DNA of 64,000 nt, from NCBI GenBank assembly GCA_005765155.1, contig VCCP01000004.1, forward strand, positions 4,898,001-4,962,000. The letters are read 5' to 3'. This document shows, in pieces, positions 1 through 12,889 of the stretch. The position numbers and the translations under genes are program-made. Position 1 is the stretch's first letter; each line of letters begins with the position of its first letter. Under the pieces are notes generated by a model. That model did no database searches. It was not told where the DNA came from and worked only from the letters and a program-made list of their open reading frames with translations. The stretch is from Zelopaecilomyces penicillatus. Taxonomy: Eukaryota; Ascomycota; Sordariomycetes; Hypocreales; Pseudodiploosporaceae.

Positions 1-208
1 TGCACCCTGTTGGTAGGTAAACATTCGTACCAGCTTGGGCTGCATCACGTGTGCATGTGTCCCTCATCTCTCCCAATCTCGAACTAGATGCCATGTAGAA
101 CTGAAGCCAGCACACACGAGGAGCGGACCAAGTTGGCCCTGAAAGACCGAATTCTGATGTTGTGATTTCTGAGACTCTCCTATATTTCATTCTGGTATCG
201 GCGCCATA
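1..208. other. Upstream region of ARL2
   Basis: This stretch lies directly upstream of the ARL2 start codon. I see no coding signal in it. It presumably contains the promoter and 5' leader, but I recognise no specific element. Confidence 0.4.
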
Positions 209-1043
209 ATGCTGTCGATTTTGCGCAAAGCGCGCCTAAAGGACAAGGAGATGCGAATCCTGATGCTGTGTGTGTGCCTGTAGCTCGGAATTTGAGTAGT
301 TTCCACTGATAACAATGTGAGGAAGTGGGCTAGACAATGCTGGCAAAACAACGATCGTGAAGAGAATCATGGGTGAGGATGTAAATACTGTGAGCCCGAC
401 ATTAGGGTTCATTATCAAGACTATTGATTACGGGGGGTGAGTCGACTGCCTAACTGTGTTCTCGCCCAATTATCTAACTAAGCTAATCCTTTCCCGAAGT
501 TACAAATTGAATATATGTAAGAGTCCTTCAACCAGCACTGATAAATGACTGACCATAGCCAGGGGACGTCGGGGGTCAAAAGACACTGCGCTCGTACTGG
601 AGGAACTATTTCGAGAAAACAGATGCTCTGATATGGGTAGTCGATTCTACGGACCGACTACGAATAGAAGACTGCCGAGACGAACTTCATGGATTACTTC
701 AGGAAGAGGTATGAATTTATGGATGTATCAACCAAGACAGACTTGCAGAAAGTAAAAACTTGCTAACATATACAGCGTTTGGCTGGCGCATGCCTCTTGA
801 TTTTTGCCAACAAGACCGACGTTGATGGTTGCATGAATGAGCGGGAAATCCTCACGGTACGTGATGCCCTCGACTTCTGTAAGCTCAGGACTAATGTTAC
901 TGCTTCACAAGTTATTACGGCTCGAGGAGATTCAGACACATCAGTGGCACGTTTTGCGTTGCAGTGCCATCACAGGAAAGAACCTAAAAGAGGGACTGGC
1001 TTGGGTTGTCGAGGACGCAAAAAAACGATTGTTTCTTTATTAA
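209..1043 (+). CDS. ARL2: ADP-ribosylation factor-like GTPase Arl2 (Alp41/Cin4 type)
   Basis: Six exons rebuilt from splice sites: 209-267, 326-436, 500-516, 563-708, 776-856 and 912-1043, giving 181 aa, close to the usual 184 for Arl2. The GTPase motifs are all visible: P-loop GLDNAGKT (residues 21-28), switch I region with SPTLGF, switch II WDVGGQ (63-68), NKTD (123-126) and CSA (155-157). The sequence opens MLSILRK with no glycine at position 2, so it is not the N-myristoylated Arf type; this and the EDVNTVSPTLGFIIKT segment mark it as Arl2. In yeasts and animals Arl2 works with tubulin-folding cofactors in alpha/beta-tubulin biogenesis; that role is taken from the family. The 17-nt exon 3 and five introns in an 835-bp gene explain why no long open frame is seen here. 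Start chosen because the conserved N-terminus begins exactly there. Confidence 0.93.
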
Positions 1044-2169
1044 GCGGCCACGCATGATATGCATGAAATAAATATCCACCAGATGTTGGAATGGAACACA
1101 CTGGGGCTGCTCATTCAGGATGGTTGTTGCTAGAAACAGACTGTCGTCATAGTGTATGGTGATGAAAAGCTGGATCCACATAGTCCATGTCTTGTTCACA
1201 TCCCAATACTACTGATGGAAACGATGATTGGCATGTGATAGGCTTAACGAGAAATTTTCCGCACGAAAACCATTTCGACCAAAAATATGACTTTCAACGT
1301 CAAGCCTAAGCGGCAATAAGCCAATGATGTGCAATCGTGCCGGGCTATGATTGAGTTGCACAACGGTAAGAATGATGACGGCTCGGGGCGGGAGTCAATG
1401 ATGCATCATGATTCGCTGGCGCGACATCACTACGACGGCGTTGCGCGTTGTGGCGGCTTTGTGGATGTAAACAAATGGAATAAACAAAAAGCCCCCCCCC
1501 TTCTTCGTTGCTGTTATTATTGCATGTACGTGCGTGTTGTTTTATCTTTGTGAACTCGGCCCAAGAAATTTATTTGAGCACGCAATGACGTTTTGGCGCC
1601 TGTCGGTGCGCGGCTTATTTGACCCTTTGCATGAGGCAAGTTGTGATGGACCCAAAGAGTGAGATACAGACGGCATATTAGTTAACTAGGTACTATCCAC
1701 CTATTTAGTAGTAATAGTATGGCAATACTAGGTAGTTCCAGATAAGGTAGTGCAGGCATACACCTAGTGGACAAGTTGAAGCTTGATTGATATCGAATTA
1801 ATATCCCCTGTCTAAATATGTGAGGTGGCCTCAAACCCGGCCAGACACCACCCCTTGCAGAGCTGTGTGTGCAAGTGCAGCCAAGTGTAGCGGGCAGTTG
1901 GGCAAGTCAGGGCAGCCCATGGTGCATCCACGGCCACTGATGCCCACTGTAATCGCCGCAATGCACGCTGACAGGCTGCCCAGAGCTGAGGCGAGCAAGG
2001 GGGACCCCACCGCCAAAATTCGTCCACACATCATCCCGCTGCTTGCCTTCCCAAGCCATACAAGCACACAAGTGCAGGACGGCGGAAGCCTCGTTTTCTT
2101 TCCATGCCATGTCATCCTGAATGCCGCAGCCGCCGCCGCCGCCAGTAGCAGTAGCAACAAGCTAGAGCC
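1044..2169. other. Intergenic region, ARL2 to DUF4045-gelsolin gene
   Basis: About 1.1 kb without a recognisable gene. It contains a C-run near 1491-1500, a cluster of TAGGTA-type words at 1688-1745, and a GCC-repeat leader just before the next ATG (about 2125-2145). The small antisense open frames opposite 1831-2355 arise from that repeat and show no family similarity I recognise. It probably holds the promoter of the downstream gene. Confidence 0.5.
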
Positions 2170-5100
2170 ATGTCCGACGAAGTCTCTCAGTTCCTCGAGC
2201 AGGTCGAGCGCCTCCGAGGCAAGCAGATTGAAGATGACGAATCGCGGGCCCGCGAGCACGAGGAGTTCCTGGCTGCCAAGCGAGAGCGCCAGGCAAGGAG
2301 AGAGGGTAAGTCTTGTTGTGTCTGGTCCATCAAATTTGTGTTTTTTTTTAGACAAGATGAAGTTTTATGGTGATTTGCCATTCTGTTCCATGCTGCATTG
2401 AAGCAGGAGGAGCGCTTGGCCACTCTTTTTGGCCTGGTATCCCAGCTACCTTAGCTTCACATTTGGCTCAGATTCACCTTGCCTTGTTCGACCTCTAAAA
2501 ACAGCTGGTCAACTGCTTTCTGCACGCGGATTCTTGTGTCTATAGCTTTGTGAAACCAAATGAATGCAATAACGCTGACTGGCTGTCTTGTTAAGAACGT
2601 GCAAGATCCATTTCGCCACAGAAGTCGTCGCCTGCCCCTACACCGTCTCCACGGTCGAATCGTCGCAGCGTTCAAGTCCACCAGGCATTGAGACTCGAAT
2701 CTCCCGTGGACAATCATTTCAGCCCACGCGAGCGGTCTGTCGATCTTGGTGCAGGCGTGGAAGCGGAAGCAGCCCTCGACGCCATGGCACACTCGATCCC
2801 TCCCACAAAAGAGACCGAAGGTCCCATCGACCCTGATACGAAACGAAACGATGGCCCGTCCCCTCCTTCAAGAACTCCAACGCTGTCATGGCAGAGGCGG
2901 CCGGCGTCCCGAGGTGGTACACGACCGTTGAGCATGGTTGCGGCCCAGAATGCAACCCAGAGGTCGCTTGCTGGGTCTCAGCAGCCTCAGCCCTCTAGTC
3001 CCAATGAGAATATTTCCAAGGAGCAAATTACCCTAGCCCTCGGGTCCAAGGACCCTTCATGGTTTCGACAAACTTCCGACAGAGGCCAAGGCTCGGCTGC
3101 CTATAGACGAAGCCAAGTTGAAGACGAAGACCGCCTGGATATGACATCAGTTCGAACTCAGTTACCTGGCATGTCTGCAGAACCATCCAAAGAACAATCT
3201 ATATCTCAACCCGACATGCCGGCACCAGCTTTGAAAAAACCTGAAACCCCCCCTACATTGAATCCGCCACGCTTTGATGGGGCTGATGAATATAACCTCC
3301 GCGAAGATATATCAAGTGCTGCCCCTGCCGGCCGGTTGTCCCCTTTGCGCTCTACCTCGCCAACCAAGGGCATGGGGGGTTTTGTCCAGAGTGCCATGAT
3401 GAAGAGGAGCGATAGTGTCAAGCGGTGGAGTGTTACTAGCCCTCCCGGCTTAACTCGTGGCGGATCCATTGCCACTAACCGTGGAGCTCTTGACAGGAGC
3501 CATGTGCAATCAACAACGTCGAGACCACAAAGCATGGTGCTTGGCGGATTTACTACACCGAGCTCGAGCAGACCAACCTCTCAACATGGTGCCAAAGAAA
3601 TTGAAGTTGACAAAACACCCAAAAGCAGCACACCGGAAACTCCCAAAGGACCAGCTTTCGATCAAGCTCAAGACCAGGCAGACGAAGATGCTGCTCTTCC
3701 AGTCAGCCCTTCAAAGACGATGGACCCAAGACGATGGAGCCCAACGAAATCAAGCTGGTTGGAGTCTGCCCTGAATAAGCCTGAATCCCCCAAGGTACCG
3801 CCAAAGTCAACTTCTTCTCAACCTGCTTGGATGACGGAGCTCAGCAAGACCAAAGTTGGACGAGCCAGTAACAACAGTACCGGATCTACCCGACCCGATG
3901 GTGCTTCTCATAGACATCAAGTCAGCATCAGTGGACTTATGAGGTCGACACCGATGGGCTCGGAGGTAAAGACAAACACCACTGGGCTTGGCGGGATATA
4001 TTCGCCCCCAGAAGGTATGAGTAGAACCGCCTACGGCCACGCCTCAAGCTCGAGCATTTCGAGAAAGATGTCTACGCCTAATATTGAACCTCGGGAGTCG
4101 GGGGAGCGGCTTGATGATCATAAAGAAGTCAAAGCGCATGAGATGCCGATGGAACAACATAGCGCAGCCAGTTATCCACCGAAACCAAAACCAAAACCGG
4201 CCACACCACCCAAGAAAGATTTCCGTGGCATTTTGAAGCCAAGATCTGTTGAGTCCCTCGGTACTAAAGAAGAAGGGCCAGAATTCAAGAACGTGGTTGG
4301 AAAGCTTCGCAGGGTGAAGACACAGAATTTTGTGGCTCCTGATGAGTTGAAAGACAATATTCTCCGTGGCAAGGCTGGACTGAACATAACCGATGGCCCT
4401 CAAAAGCCAGTACGGCAAGACGAGTTTAAGGACGCCATACTGAAGAAAAAGGATGACTTCAAGAAAGCTCAAGAGGGAGGCAAGGGTATCACAAGGAATA
4501 ACACAGTGACAAGTGATGCTCCATTACCAGAAGGTCTCGCTAAGAGAGCAGAGCTCGGAAGATCCATTACCGTGAACAAGAGAAACACAGTGTCAGAGGA
4601 CAAGACGCCTTTGCAACAACAGAAGAGGATGATTTCGCCAAAACCCGTGCCTGGGCCCAAGAGAATATCCAGCCAGTCTGGAAGTATACCCAAATCACCC
4701 ATATCAACGCCAACTTCCGCAAAGAGTCCCAAGCTTGAGTCAATCCAGCGTGTATCCACTGAATCCATTCCAAGACTAGGCGATCCTGTGCGACAGCGTC
4801 CACTTCCCAGTTTGCATAAGGAAACAAGCCACCCCCCCAAACTTCAGCAGGGGTTCACTGGGAGCAAGCTTGCTGATCGCTTTAGCCCAGCTCTTGCAGG
4901 TATGCTAGCTAGAGGGCCATCTCCAATACGCCCCACCGGCGCCCAAGGCGCCGAGAGAACTGGTTCGCAACCAACTAGCGGGACCGGGGACTCTGCTGAA
5001 CAATCTGGCTCTGGGCCTCAGCTAACACACATGACTAAGAATCGTGCGCGTGGTCCTAAGAGAAAAGCGCCTACAGCTGTCGCCGCAGCTGTACCAGCAG

Positions 5101-7174
5101 CCTCCACAACAGAAAAACAGAGAAAGACGGAAACTTCGTCACCTCAGCCGCAAGAACAAGTTTCATCGGCAGCACGAGATGGTTCCTCCACCTTCGCTCC
5201 AGCAACTTCAAGAGATAATCTGTCCCGTAATGGTTTGGATTTCGCAACTTCAGAAAAGCAAAAGCCTGAACCGAGGAACACATCGGCTACTTTCCCTATA
5301 CAACAGCAGGTGGCAGCCAAAGCGACTCTTACAACCAAGCTAGAGCATATCGTCACCGGAAGCGAAACCACTGGCAACACCAGGGGTAGCGAGCAGGTCA
5401 AGCCTTTATTCCTTCGGAGACAGCCTACGGGGCCAGCGAAACCTGTTACTGATCCGATTTCTGCCCCTCAATCACCTCAGAAAACAACAGAGGATGGTCC
5501 ACCACCGTCTTCACCAAGGAAGCTTGATATGAAACGAATGCCCCAATTTCTCGATAGAGCAGCGGTAGGGGATGGAAAGCCCGAGTCCGTTGAAGAGCCC
5601 GCCAAACTGAGACATCAAAGAACTGGTTCCAGATCGCCCATCAAGTTCCTGGAGAGATTTCCAGAGCCCAGGCCCTTGCCTTCAGCTACGGCTAGTGGCG
5701 ACTCCAACACTATTAAGAGCTTTGCATCCAACTTTGTTGTGTCTGCGAAACCTGTGCAACGTGAAACCACTCCCATCTCTGATCCGGTTCGTATTGATCT
5801 CGAAGCGTCAAAGGCAAACCCCAAAATCTCCGGGCGTCCGTTGCCGGGGCCACCTATTGAAGTGGCCAAGCCAGCATCCGCGGTATCTTCTCCAGCACGG
5901 TCGCCAAACAAACTGGGTAGCGATGTGTCTAATCTACTCAACGATTTCTTTGGGCCCACCCTTTCGAGGAAGGACTACAAGGCAGACACAGCTAGTATTC
6001 TCATGAATCATCCAAAATCTGGCAACAAAATCAAGAGTGTGAGTTTTCAGATGTGTCAATTATTTGGTGATGGGAAACAAGTTCCTGTTCCGATGCACCA
6101 TGAACGCGTACTATTCGAACAAGAAATGTATATATGTGCACACAATTTCATCAATGAGGCTGGATGGAAGAAGCTTGAGGTCTACTTTTGGGTAGGCGAT
6201 GAGGTTCCCGAGGCAACTGTCGGGGACGCGCAGCTTTTTGTGCAACGAGAGGCCAAATCTTTAGGTGGCACACTCATCAAACTCCGACAAGGAAAGGAAA
6301 CTTCCGAATTCATGCAAGCCCTCGGAGGTGTAGTGATTGTTCGAAGGGGGTCGAGCAACAAGTACGACTCTCTTGCACCAAATATGCTCTGTGGTCGACG
6401 GTACCTGGGACAGGTTGCATTTGACGAAATCGACTTTGCAGCCGCCAGTCTCTGCGCAGGCTTTGTCTTTCTAATTTCCCATGCAGGGAAATGCTATCTG
6501 TGGAATGGCAAGGGGAGCGATGTAGATGAACTTAGCTGTGCAAAATTGGTCGGGATGGAGTTGGCCGTTACCGGAGAGTTGATCGAGTATGAGGAGGGTA
6601 ATGAACCTTCTTCGTTCTGGGACATTTTCGGCGGCGGTCCAAAGCCATACTCGGCTGATCATTGGAGACTTAAGCCAAACTATGGGAAGTACTGCAGCAG
6701 ACTCTTCTGCTCAGATGCAGACTCCAAACAGCAGGTACGTTTGACAACGAATTCTATTACCCCTTTCATGAGAAACTCGTAATCTAATTTATATAATCAT
6801 AGGTTTCTGAGATCAACCCATTCAGTCAGGTTGACCTTATCTCGTCGAACATCTACGTGCTTGATGCCTTCTTTGAAATGTACATCATCATTGGTTCTCG
6901 AGCACAATCGCAATACGCATCTTTCCGCAATGCCTTGGACTTTGCGCAGGAGTACGCTATCCTAGCCGCCGGCATGGAAGACCGACCCTTCGTACCCGTC
7001 TCGACCGTTGTTCTCGAGGGTGCTCCCCGTGACCTTAAGCGCGTCTTTCGCAAGTGGACAGACGACCGCTGCCCGACAATACTCAACATAGCGCCTGCTG
7101 GAGCAGGGCTGAAGAGAGGGCGCAGTCTGCGTGTGGTGCCATTGAATCAAGCTTTGCTGGCGCTTAGTGAGTAA
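2170..7174 (+). CDS. DUF4045 / gelsolin-repeat protein, probable actin-associated
   Basis: Three exons: 2170-2305, 2596-6734 and 6803-7174, giving 1,548 aa. The 290-bp first intron has a GTAAGT donor and a GCTGAC branch point. The N-terminus (MSDEVSQFLEQVERLRG, then ERARSISPQKS across the junction) is typical of fungal proteins with DUF4045. Residues from about 50 to 1,170 are a long Ser/Pro/Lys-rich region that looks disordered, with many SP/TP sites. From about residue 1,180 to the end there are gelsolin-type repeats, with conserved stretches such as EVYFWVGDE, GGVVIVRRG and CYLWNGKGS. Gelsolin repeats bind or sever actin, often with calcium. The fungal DUF4045 proteins are little studied, so a cytoskeletal role is inference. 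The gene is followed tail-to-tail by the acyltransferase gene. Confidence 0.88.
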
Positions 7175-7759
7175 ACCAGCTTCCCTTGGAAATGTTTAAT
7201 CAACGGAAAATGGATGAGGGAATTTATGCGAACCTGAGCTTCTTCTGTGTAATGTTATAATGTGAATGAGGATGGGTGGTGGCAATTGGAGTTTGGTGGC
7301 TCATGTCGGGATTATAGAGCATTTCATATACTGCTGGCCCACGCATATGTTGAGCGTATGCGGGATATTGAAGCCTAATGAGCACCGATTTTGGTTGCGC
7401 TACAAGATGACATGACATGACATGATGAGCGGTGTTGGACTCTCGCGGTTGCATGGGATTTCATCGGACAAGCATGCATCATCTCGTTGATATATTCGCT
7501 TTGTACATGTTTATTCAAGAAAAGAAAAGAAACACATGAGCCAGCCCAATTGCTGTTCCTATGTGCCTGTCTATGGGGTATCAATCAAAGCGCCGGCCTT
7601 GGTAAGAGCAGCGGCACGTAATACTTACCCTTGCCCCCCTTTCTCCTCCCCTGCCTCATCTCATTGATCTCATATATATATGCATGTTGTGACCATGCCC
7701 TCATCCCGTCATGCGAAGTTCGTTTTGTTATATGTATACTTATCAGGAGACATGTACAC
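7175..7759. other. Convergent intergenic region
   Basis: Tail-to-tail spacer between the gelsolin-repeat gene (+) and the acyltransferase gene (-), so it should carry both 3' UTRs and polyadenylation signals. It has a short tandem ACATG repeat near 7409-7423 and a TATATATA stretch near 7672-7681. I see no coding signal. Confidence 0.5.
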
Positions 7760-8763
7760 CTATTTGGTGTCGATGCCAGAGCTAACAGCTGACGATTTCT
7801 CCGCTGAGGCAGGGGCAGAGATTGGTCGGCCCTGGGCCTTGGCAGTCAAAATAAGAAGTTCCTTGAGCATGAGCTCTCGGGTGGTTCGGGCAAGTTCATC
7901 GACATCGGCAGCAGTTAGGCCTTTGGTGGGGATGGGGTCTAAGACTGGACGAGTGGAAACGAAGGTTGGAGGTTAGCATACGACCGACTGTGCACACGAC
8001 AATACTTGGGAAAAAAAGGAGAGGAAAGGGAGAAAGGAAACCCACTCTTTACGGGAATTGCGCCAGCGTTGAAGACAAAATCCTTGATGTGCAGGACGTG
8101 GCTGTAGTTGGCAACGACACAAGGCACAATGGGAACCCCGGCTTGAACGGCAAGATAGAAGGCGCCTTTCTTGAAGGGCAGAAGAACGGGGTCCTTTGTG
8201 TAGCTGCGAGTGCCCTCGGGGAACATGAAAACACTCTGGCGCTTGGTCTTGATCTCACGGGCAGCACCCTCCATGGCATGGCGAGCGTCCTTGCTGTTCT
8301 TGCGATCGATGAAGATGGCCCCGCTCAGGGTCATGAACAAGCCGAGGAAAGGTATACGCTTGAGCGAAGCCTTTGCGGTGACACTGCAGTACTTGGGGAA
8401 CATGGTACCCAGCGTAAGGACGTCGAGCTCGGTCTGGTGATTGCCGATAAAGACGGCAGGGCGAGTAGTGCCTAGCACATTCTTAGGATCCTCGGTGTAG
8501 AAGTAGATGCCCGTGGTGAGGCGCATAACCAGACTGAAGACCCGCCCTGTGGCCCACTGAGCATTCTGCTGCTGGCCGACGAGGGTGAGGAGGAGGGAGA
8601 GCCAGGCGCCGAGGATGGTGGCACCGAGCAGACAGACGTAGGAGGCGAGCGAGCGGGCGGCGAAGCCCGCCTTGGGCACGACGAGGGACAGCATGTAGAG
8701 CGCAATAGTGAGCAGACCGTAGCCCGCGAAGAACTTGGCGATGTAGCCGAGAATGTAGTGCAT
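7760..8763 (-). CDS. SLC1: 1-acyl-sn-glycerol-3-phosphate acyltransferase (lysophosphatidate acyltransferase)
   Basis: Two exons, 8763-8046 and 7944-7760 on the minus strand, joined in phase 1 with a GTGGGT donor, giving 300 aa (yeast Slc1 is 303 aa). It makes phosphatidic acid from lysophosphatidic acid and acyl-CoA in the ER membrane, the second acylation step of glycerolipid synthesis. The PlsC signatures are clear: HQTELD (HX4D, His109 to Asp114), the acceptor-binding FPEGTR (181-186), and the IVPCVV segment near residue 215. Two hydrophobic segments fill the first 65 residues. The second exon supplies the usual ...LDPIPTKGLT...DVDEL C-terminus. The 5' leader is strongly pyrimidine-rich on the coding strand (8764-8815). 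It shares a 2-kb divergent upstream region with the DENN-family gene. Confidence 0.93.
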
Positions 8764-10827
8764 CTTGAAGGAGAAGAAGAAGAAGAGGAGCAGGAGGTAA
8801 AAGAAGGGTCCGTTTTGTTTCAGAGAGAACGACAGGCCATATGTATATGATATGTATGTGTCTGTGTAGGTGTAGGTATTATGCCGAGGTCTTGACCAAA
8901 TCGAGGCAGAGGTCGCATAAAACGTTGAGCTTGGTTGTATTCTCTATCCTTGCCAAAGAAGGAAAAGAGTTATGAAAAAGAAAAGAAAAGGGATTCGGGG
9001 TGTAGAATCGAACACCGGGCCGGATCTCGTGGTTGCCGTTGGGTTGCGCTCGGAGTATATAAGTCGCCAAGTGGTCTCTGTCGCAAGTCTGGAGAGGTTT
9101 GTCCAAACCCCGGCTCGCTTTTACGTTTGTCGTGGTGGGGTTTGGGTTAGGTTGGTTGGTTGTGGGGTTGAGGGTTAAAAAAACGAGGTTGGCTGCTGAC
9201 AAGAAAGAAATACAGGCAAGTGACCGAAAGAGGTAGCGTTATTTTTCCAAGGGGCAAATGCCACGCTCCAATGTTAGATATACAGTACGATGTTCTTGGG
9301 TTGTGTATGAGGTTTGACGGCAGAGAGTAAGACGAGGATAGGAAAAGAAGTCTTTCCGAGAGAAAGAGAGAGAGAGAGAAGAGGCGGGATCACAAGCAAT
9401 ACAGCAGCCAGCACAGGCGCGCACACACAAGACACATTGAAGATGTACATAAAAAACACCATGGACAGCTAAACCACAAGGAGAGACGGGCAAGTCGGGG
9501 TTTTGGACAATGCCTCGGCGGCGCTGGCGACACAGACGATGCGGCATTAGTTGGTGGGGGGTGGGGTGGGTTGCAGGTATTATCACTGCACTGTGGCAGG
9601 CGGGGGAGCTCAACCACTTTTAGTGACGTTGGGTTATTCACGACCCACGACCCACGACCTGTGAGCAGCGTCACCGAGGTGGTTTGACGAGTCGGGGGAG
9701 GCGCCCGGCAGCTCCGTAGGCGGGACTGGTGAGCTGCCCAATACGTACAACGGCTGTTCTTGTCCCTTGTCCCTCTGCCGTCTACAGCGAGTTCGGCTCC
9801 GTGAAAGGTTGCAAGGCGGTGTTAAGTGGTATTAATTAATATATAGCATTTGGCCGCCTGATACTTGGTGGTGGTGACGGTGCTGTCAGACCACCACATG
9901 GACAGGTCGTGTGAAGGTGCGGGCTTGACGGTTGATAATTAGTCTCCCTGTAAAAGGTATCGCATCGCATTATAGGTAGCTGTAGAACCACCTCATGTAC
10001 GGAGCACTTGCCTGTGCATAAGTGGACGGATACCGCTAATGCTGGGATGGTGCTCCATTTCGTCATATAATAAACGACTGGGTTGACTGGCTATTATATT
10101 GATCTCGATGTAATTACCTTTTACCGTGAGATATCTACTATCTACACTAAAATATGTCTTGGCACTTGGGTACTTTCCTGTTTGATGCCCGTCTCATGCC
10201 TTCCTGCCGTTTATGTTAGGTTCACTCGGCAGGAGAGCTCACAGAGGAGAGGGAGAGAAAGAACCAACACTGCATCACGTGCAAAACCAAGCTGCCGGCT
10301 GCCGAAGACCTCAGCACACCTGTTGTATATGGACGTGTCTATCGTGCTCGCTTACAAAGTGGCATTAATTACAGGGCATCGTTGAAGGCTTCTAAACAGC
10401 TTCCAAGAGTAGAGCGACTTCAGCCCTCCCTTGCGCATTGTCTTTGAACGTCTGGCATCCAGACCGGCAGTAACCAGCAACGAGCAACCACCATCCACAA
10501 CTCGACAAGTGGTGCCATACATCTGCCGACCAACAGCTCCATTTAACCCAAGTACGAAGGGCTGAGTACCTCACTACTGCAGTCTATATCCGTTCATCCT
10601 CCCTCGACTCATCTCCCCCCCGCGCGATAGCGGGTCCATTCACGTCCACACGTGCGATAACCTCGTTCACGGACTTATCATTCAATCCCCCATCCGTAGC
10701 GCAACGACCTCAAACGGTGATCGGCCTCCTGCATGAGCTCCAACACTGCGTCGTCAATCCACCCCCTTCCGAGAGAGGGATCGCGCCCCATATGATGCTC
10801 CTGTCCGTATAGAATCCCGACATCGCC
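8764..10827. promoter_or_regulatory. Divergent intergenic region between SLC1 and the DENN-family gene
   Basis: About 2.1 kb between two divergently transcribed genes, so it must contain both promoters. Visible elements are an (AG)n tract at 9365-9380, three tandem copies of CACGACC at 9639-9659, and a G-rich run (GGGGGGTGGGGTGGG) near 9554-9570. Several short open frames occur on both strands but none resembles a known family or shows sensible splice sites. Confidence 0.45.
9639..9659. repeat. CACGACC tandem repeat, three copies
   Basis: Three perfect head-to-tail copies of the 7-mer CACGACC lie in the divergent upstream region of SLC1 and the DENN-family gene. Such short arrays can be binding-site clusters or replication slippage; nothing here decides which. 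Confidence 0.7.
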
Positions 10828-12889
10828 ATGGCTCCTTCACGCCGTGTTCAGCCGTCCGCCCTCTCTGTCCCGCCGCCGCCCTCGCATCCTCCCGCCGACT
10901 TGCCTCCCATCTCAGCCCTCTTTCTCATCGACTTCGACGTCAAGGCCGGCTACACAATTGCCTGGAAGCAGGCTGTTCCCGACCTCGAGCTCGAAGGCCG
11001 CGTCGAATACAAGTCGCTGCCCTCAGGCTTGCACACCGTTGCCGACGACCTTATATACTTTGTCCACGATGGTGCTCATGCGGGATTGAGTGCGTTCGTC
11101 AATGAACCCTGTGATGAAGAGGAAGCTAGGCATGCACGCATGATTGCCGTTGGCATTCTGGTGCCTTTGAGTTATGGCAGGTTGGGCCGAGCCTGGAGGC
11201 ATGCCGAGTTCCTCAAAGGAATGGCTTCGTAAGTGCGGTTTTAATTGCTTGATTGATTGATGGTGCAGCCACCATCCACTCTTTCCCAGCCCCTTTGCAA
11301 AACATAAAATCAAACTAATCAGTGCCCATGTGTAGCAAACTTGCCAAGGACCGAAACAAAACAGAGATACTCGAAATGTACTGGGAGGCAAACAAGCCAA
11401 AGCATGGAGACGCTGGCCCAGACTCTGCCACTGCTAGCATTCCGAGCTCGCCGTTACAAGAGCGCCCACGCAGGACTCATAATCGGAAACGATCTGCTTC
11501 TGACGGCACCTCGTTGTTCCAGCCTGAACACAAGCTCTCCCCGTATCATCCTGCGTGGAGTTTGACCAGTCTGCTGGACAGATTTGGTCCTTTAATATTT
11601 CCCATCCACCGCGCTGCCTTACTCCGCCAACGCATTTTGATTTCGTGTCATGCCCCAGTTCATGAAATATGCAATTTTGGTAAGCACACTGACATGTCAT
11701 TGACCCCTTGTTCCATCACGCAGCAGGGCAAGCGTTATTCTGTGACGAAAGCTAACCCCATCTAGTATATAATATTTCCATCCTATCCAACATCCCCCTT
11801 TCTGTCACAGATGCTCTACCTGCTCCGGCACCGTCTCAGCGACTCAGGCCATTGTTCACGATTGGCGTGCACGATATTCCATTCTTGATGGAAGATCTGG
11901 AAGCTTCTAAGCGTCAAAACAACGGCGATGGTGCCATCGAAGATGAATCTGGCTCTGGCTGGATTGCTTGCACTACCGACAGTATTCTTGCAATGAAAGA
12001 TACTTTATGGGATATGCTCATTACCATGCCGCCAGACTTCTCTGTCAACGCCAAGGAGAAGGTGTGGCCTATAGTAGAATGCCCTCGTGGTAAACCCATC
12101 AAAGCTACTCAGCGCGACCTCCGGCGCTTCAATGCACTCCGCAGCGGGCTGGCACATCTTGCTGCAAATACTCCAGCCACAACCCCGGGCGTTGGGCCCG
12201 AGTCTCCCGGATCAGATGGCTCAGGTATGCGCATGGCTTGGAATAAGTCTCGTCGTACGGCGAAGCATGAAGATGGCGATGTTGGTGACAAGCTTGTTGA
12301 ACCCTTAAGCTGGACGGCCCTGGCCTATAACGGCTTCATGTGGTGGGCCAGCGCTGGGGAACAGCTACGATCAGAGGAACAAGAGGAAGCTGCTCGCGAT
12401 GCTTCTCTTCTTGCTGACCTTGTCACTGCCACAAGCAATAATGGCTCCTCTATGTCCATGTCTTTACAATCGCCATCACCGCGTGCAGATCTGCTTAGCG
12501 AGTCAGTACTCTCTTTCGCTGACAGGCGCTCAACTGATGAAGGCGAGGCCCGCATTGAGCTGGCCATCATTGCGTATTTCCACCGCCTTACCACCCAGAT
12601 GCTTTCCATTCTCGTCGACATTGTGGATGCATCAGATGAAGCTTATCCTAATGACAGCCTTGAAGACGACTCTCCTTCCGATGAGGACGAGGGGCTGCCT
12701 CGAATTCGGACTAACGATTCAGATACGGGATCTGTTTTGGTAGACAGTCGCTCCATCGAGGACATGGGACTAGATGTTTGGAGTGCCAGCGACGGCGTTT
12801 TTGTGCAGGAGCTTTTGGCCACATACTTTGGCCGGCGAGGCCAGATTGAGGGCAAGGGCGTAGAGGTCTGCGGTGTGAGAGTGTGTTAG
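10828..12889 (+). CDS. DENN-family protein with DUF2347/DUF4484 (LCHN/DENND11-Anr2 type)
   Basis: Three exons: 10828-11228, 11336-11679 and 11766-12889, giving 622 aa. Donors are GTAAGT and GTAAGC and all junctions keep phase. After a proline-rich start, residues 28-75 (ALFLIDFDVKAGYTIAWKQ, then VEYKSLPSG) match the opening of the fungal DUF2347/DUF4484 proteins, related to human LCHN/DENND11 and yeast Anr2. A basic, serine-rich insert follows in exon 2, then the conserved HPAWSLTSLLDRFGPL block and the LSNIPLSV, FTIGVHDIP and CTTDSILAMK segments. The last third has an acidic serine-rich stretch. DENN proteins are generally exchange factors for Rab GTPases; no substrate is known for this subgroup, so the trafficking role is inference. 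The family assignment comes from remembered sequence patterns, not a search. Confidence 0.82.

Noticed and set aside
1778..1803. AAGCTTGATTGATATCGAATTAAT resembles a cloning-vector polylinker (HindIII-EcoRV-EcoRI order)
   Set aside because: It differs from the vector sequence by an insertion and lacks the EcoRI site, and flanking DNA is ordinary fungal intergenic sequence. Probably chance.
1831..2355. A 174-codon frame opposite the first exon of the DUF4045-gelsolin gene
   Set aside because: It is antisense to a well-supported exon, and its Ala/Leu runs come from the GCC repeat in the leader.
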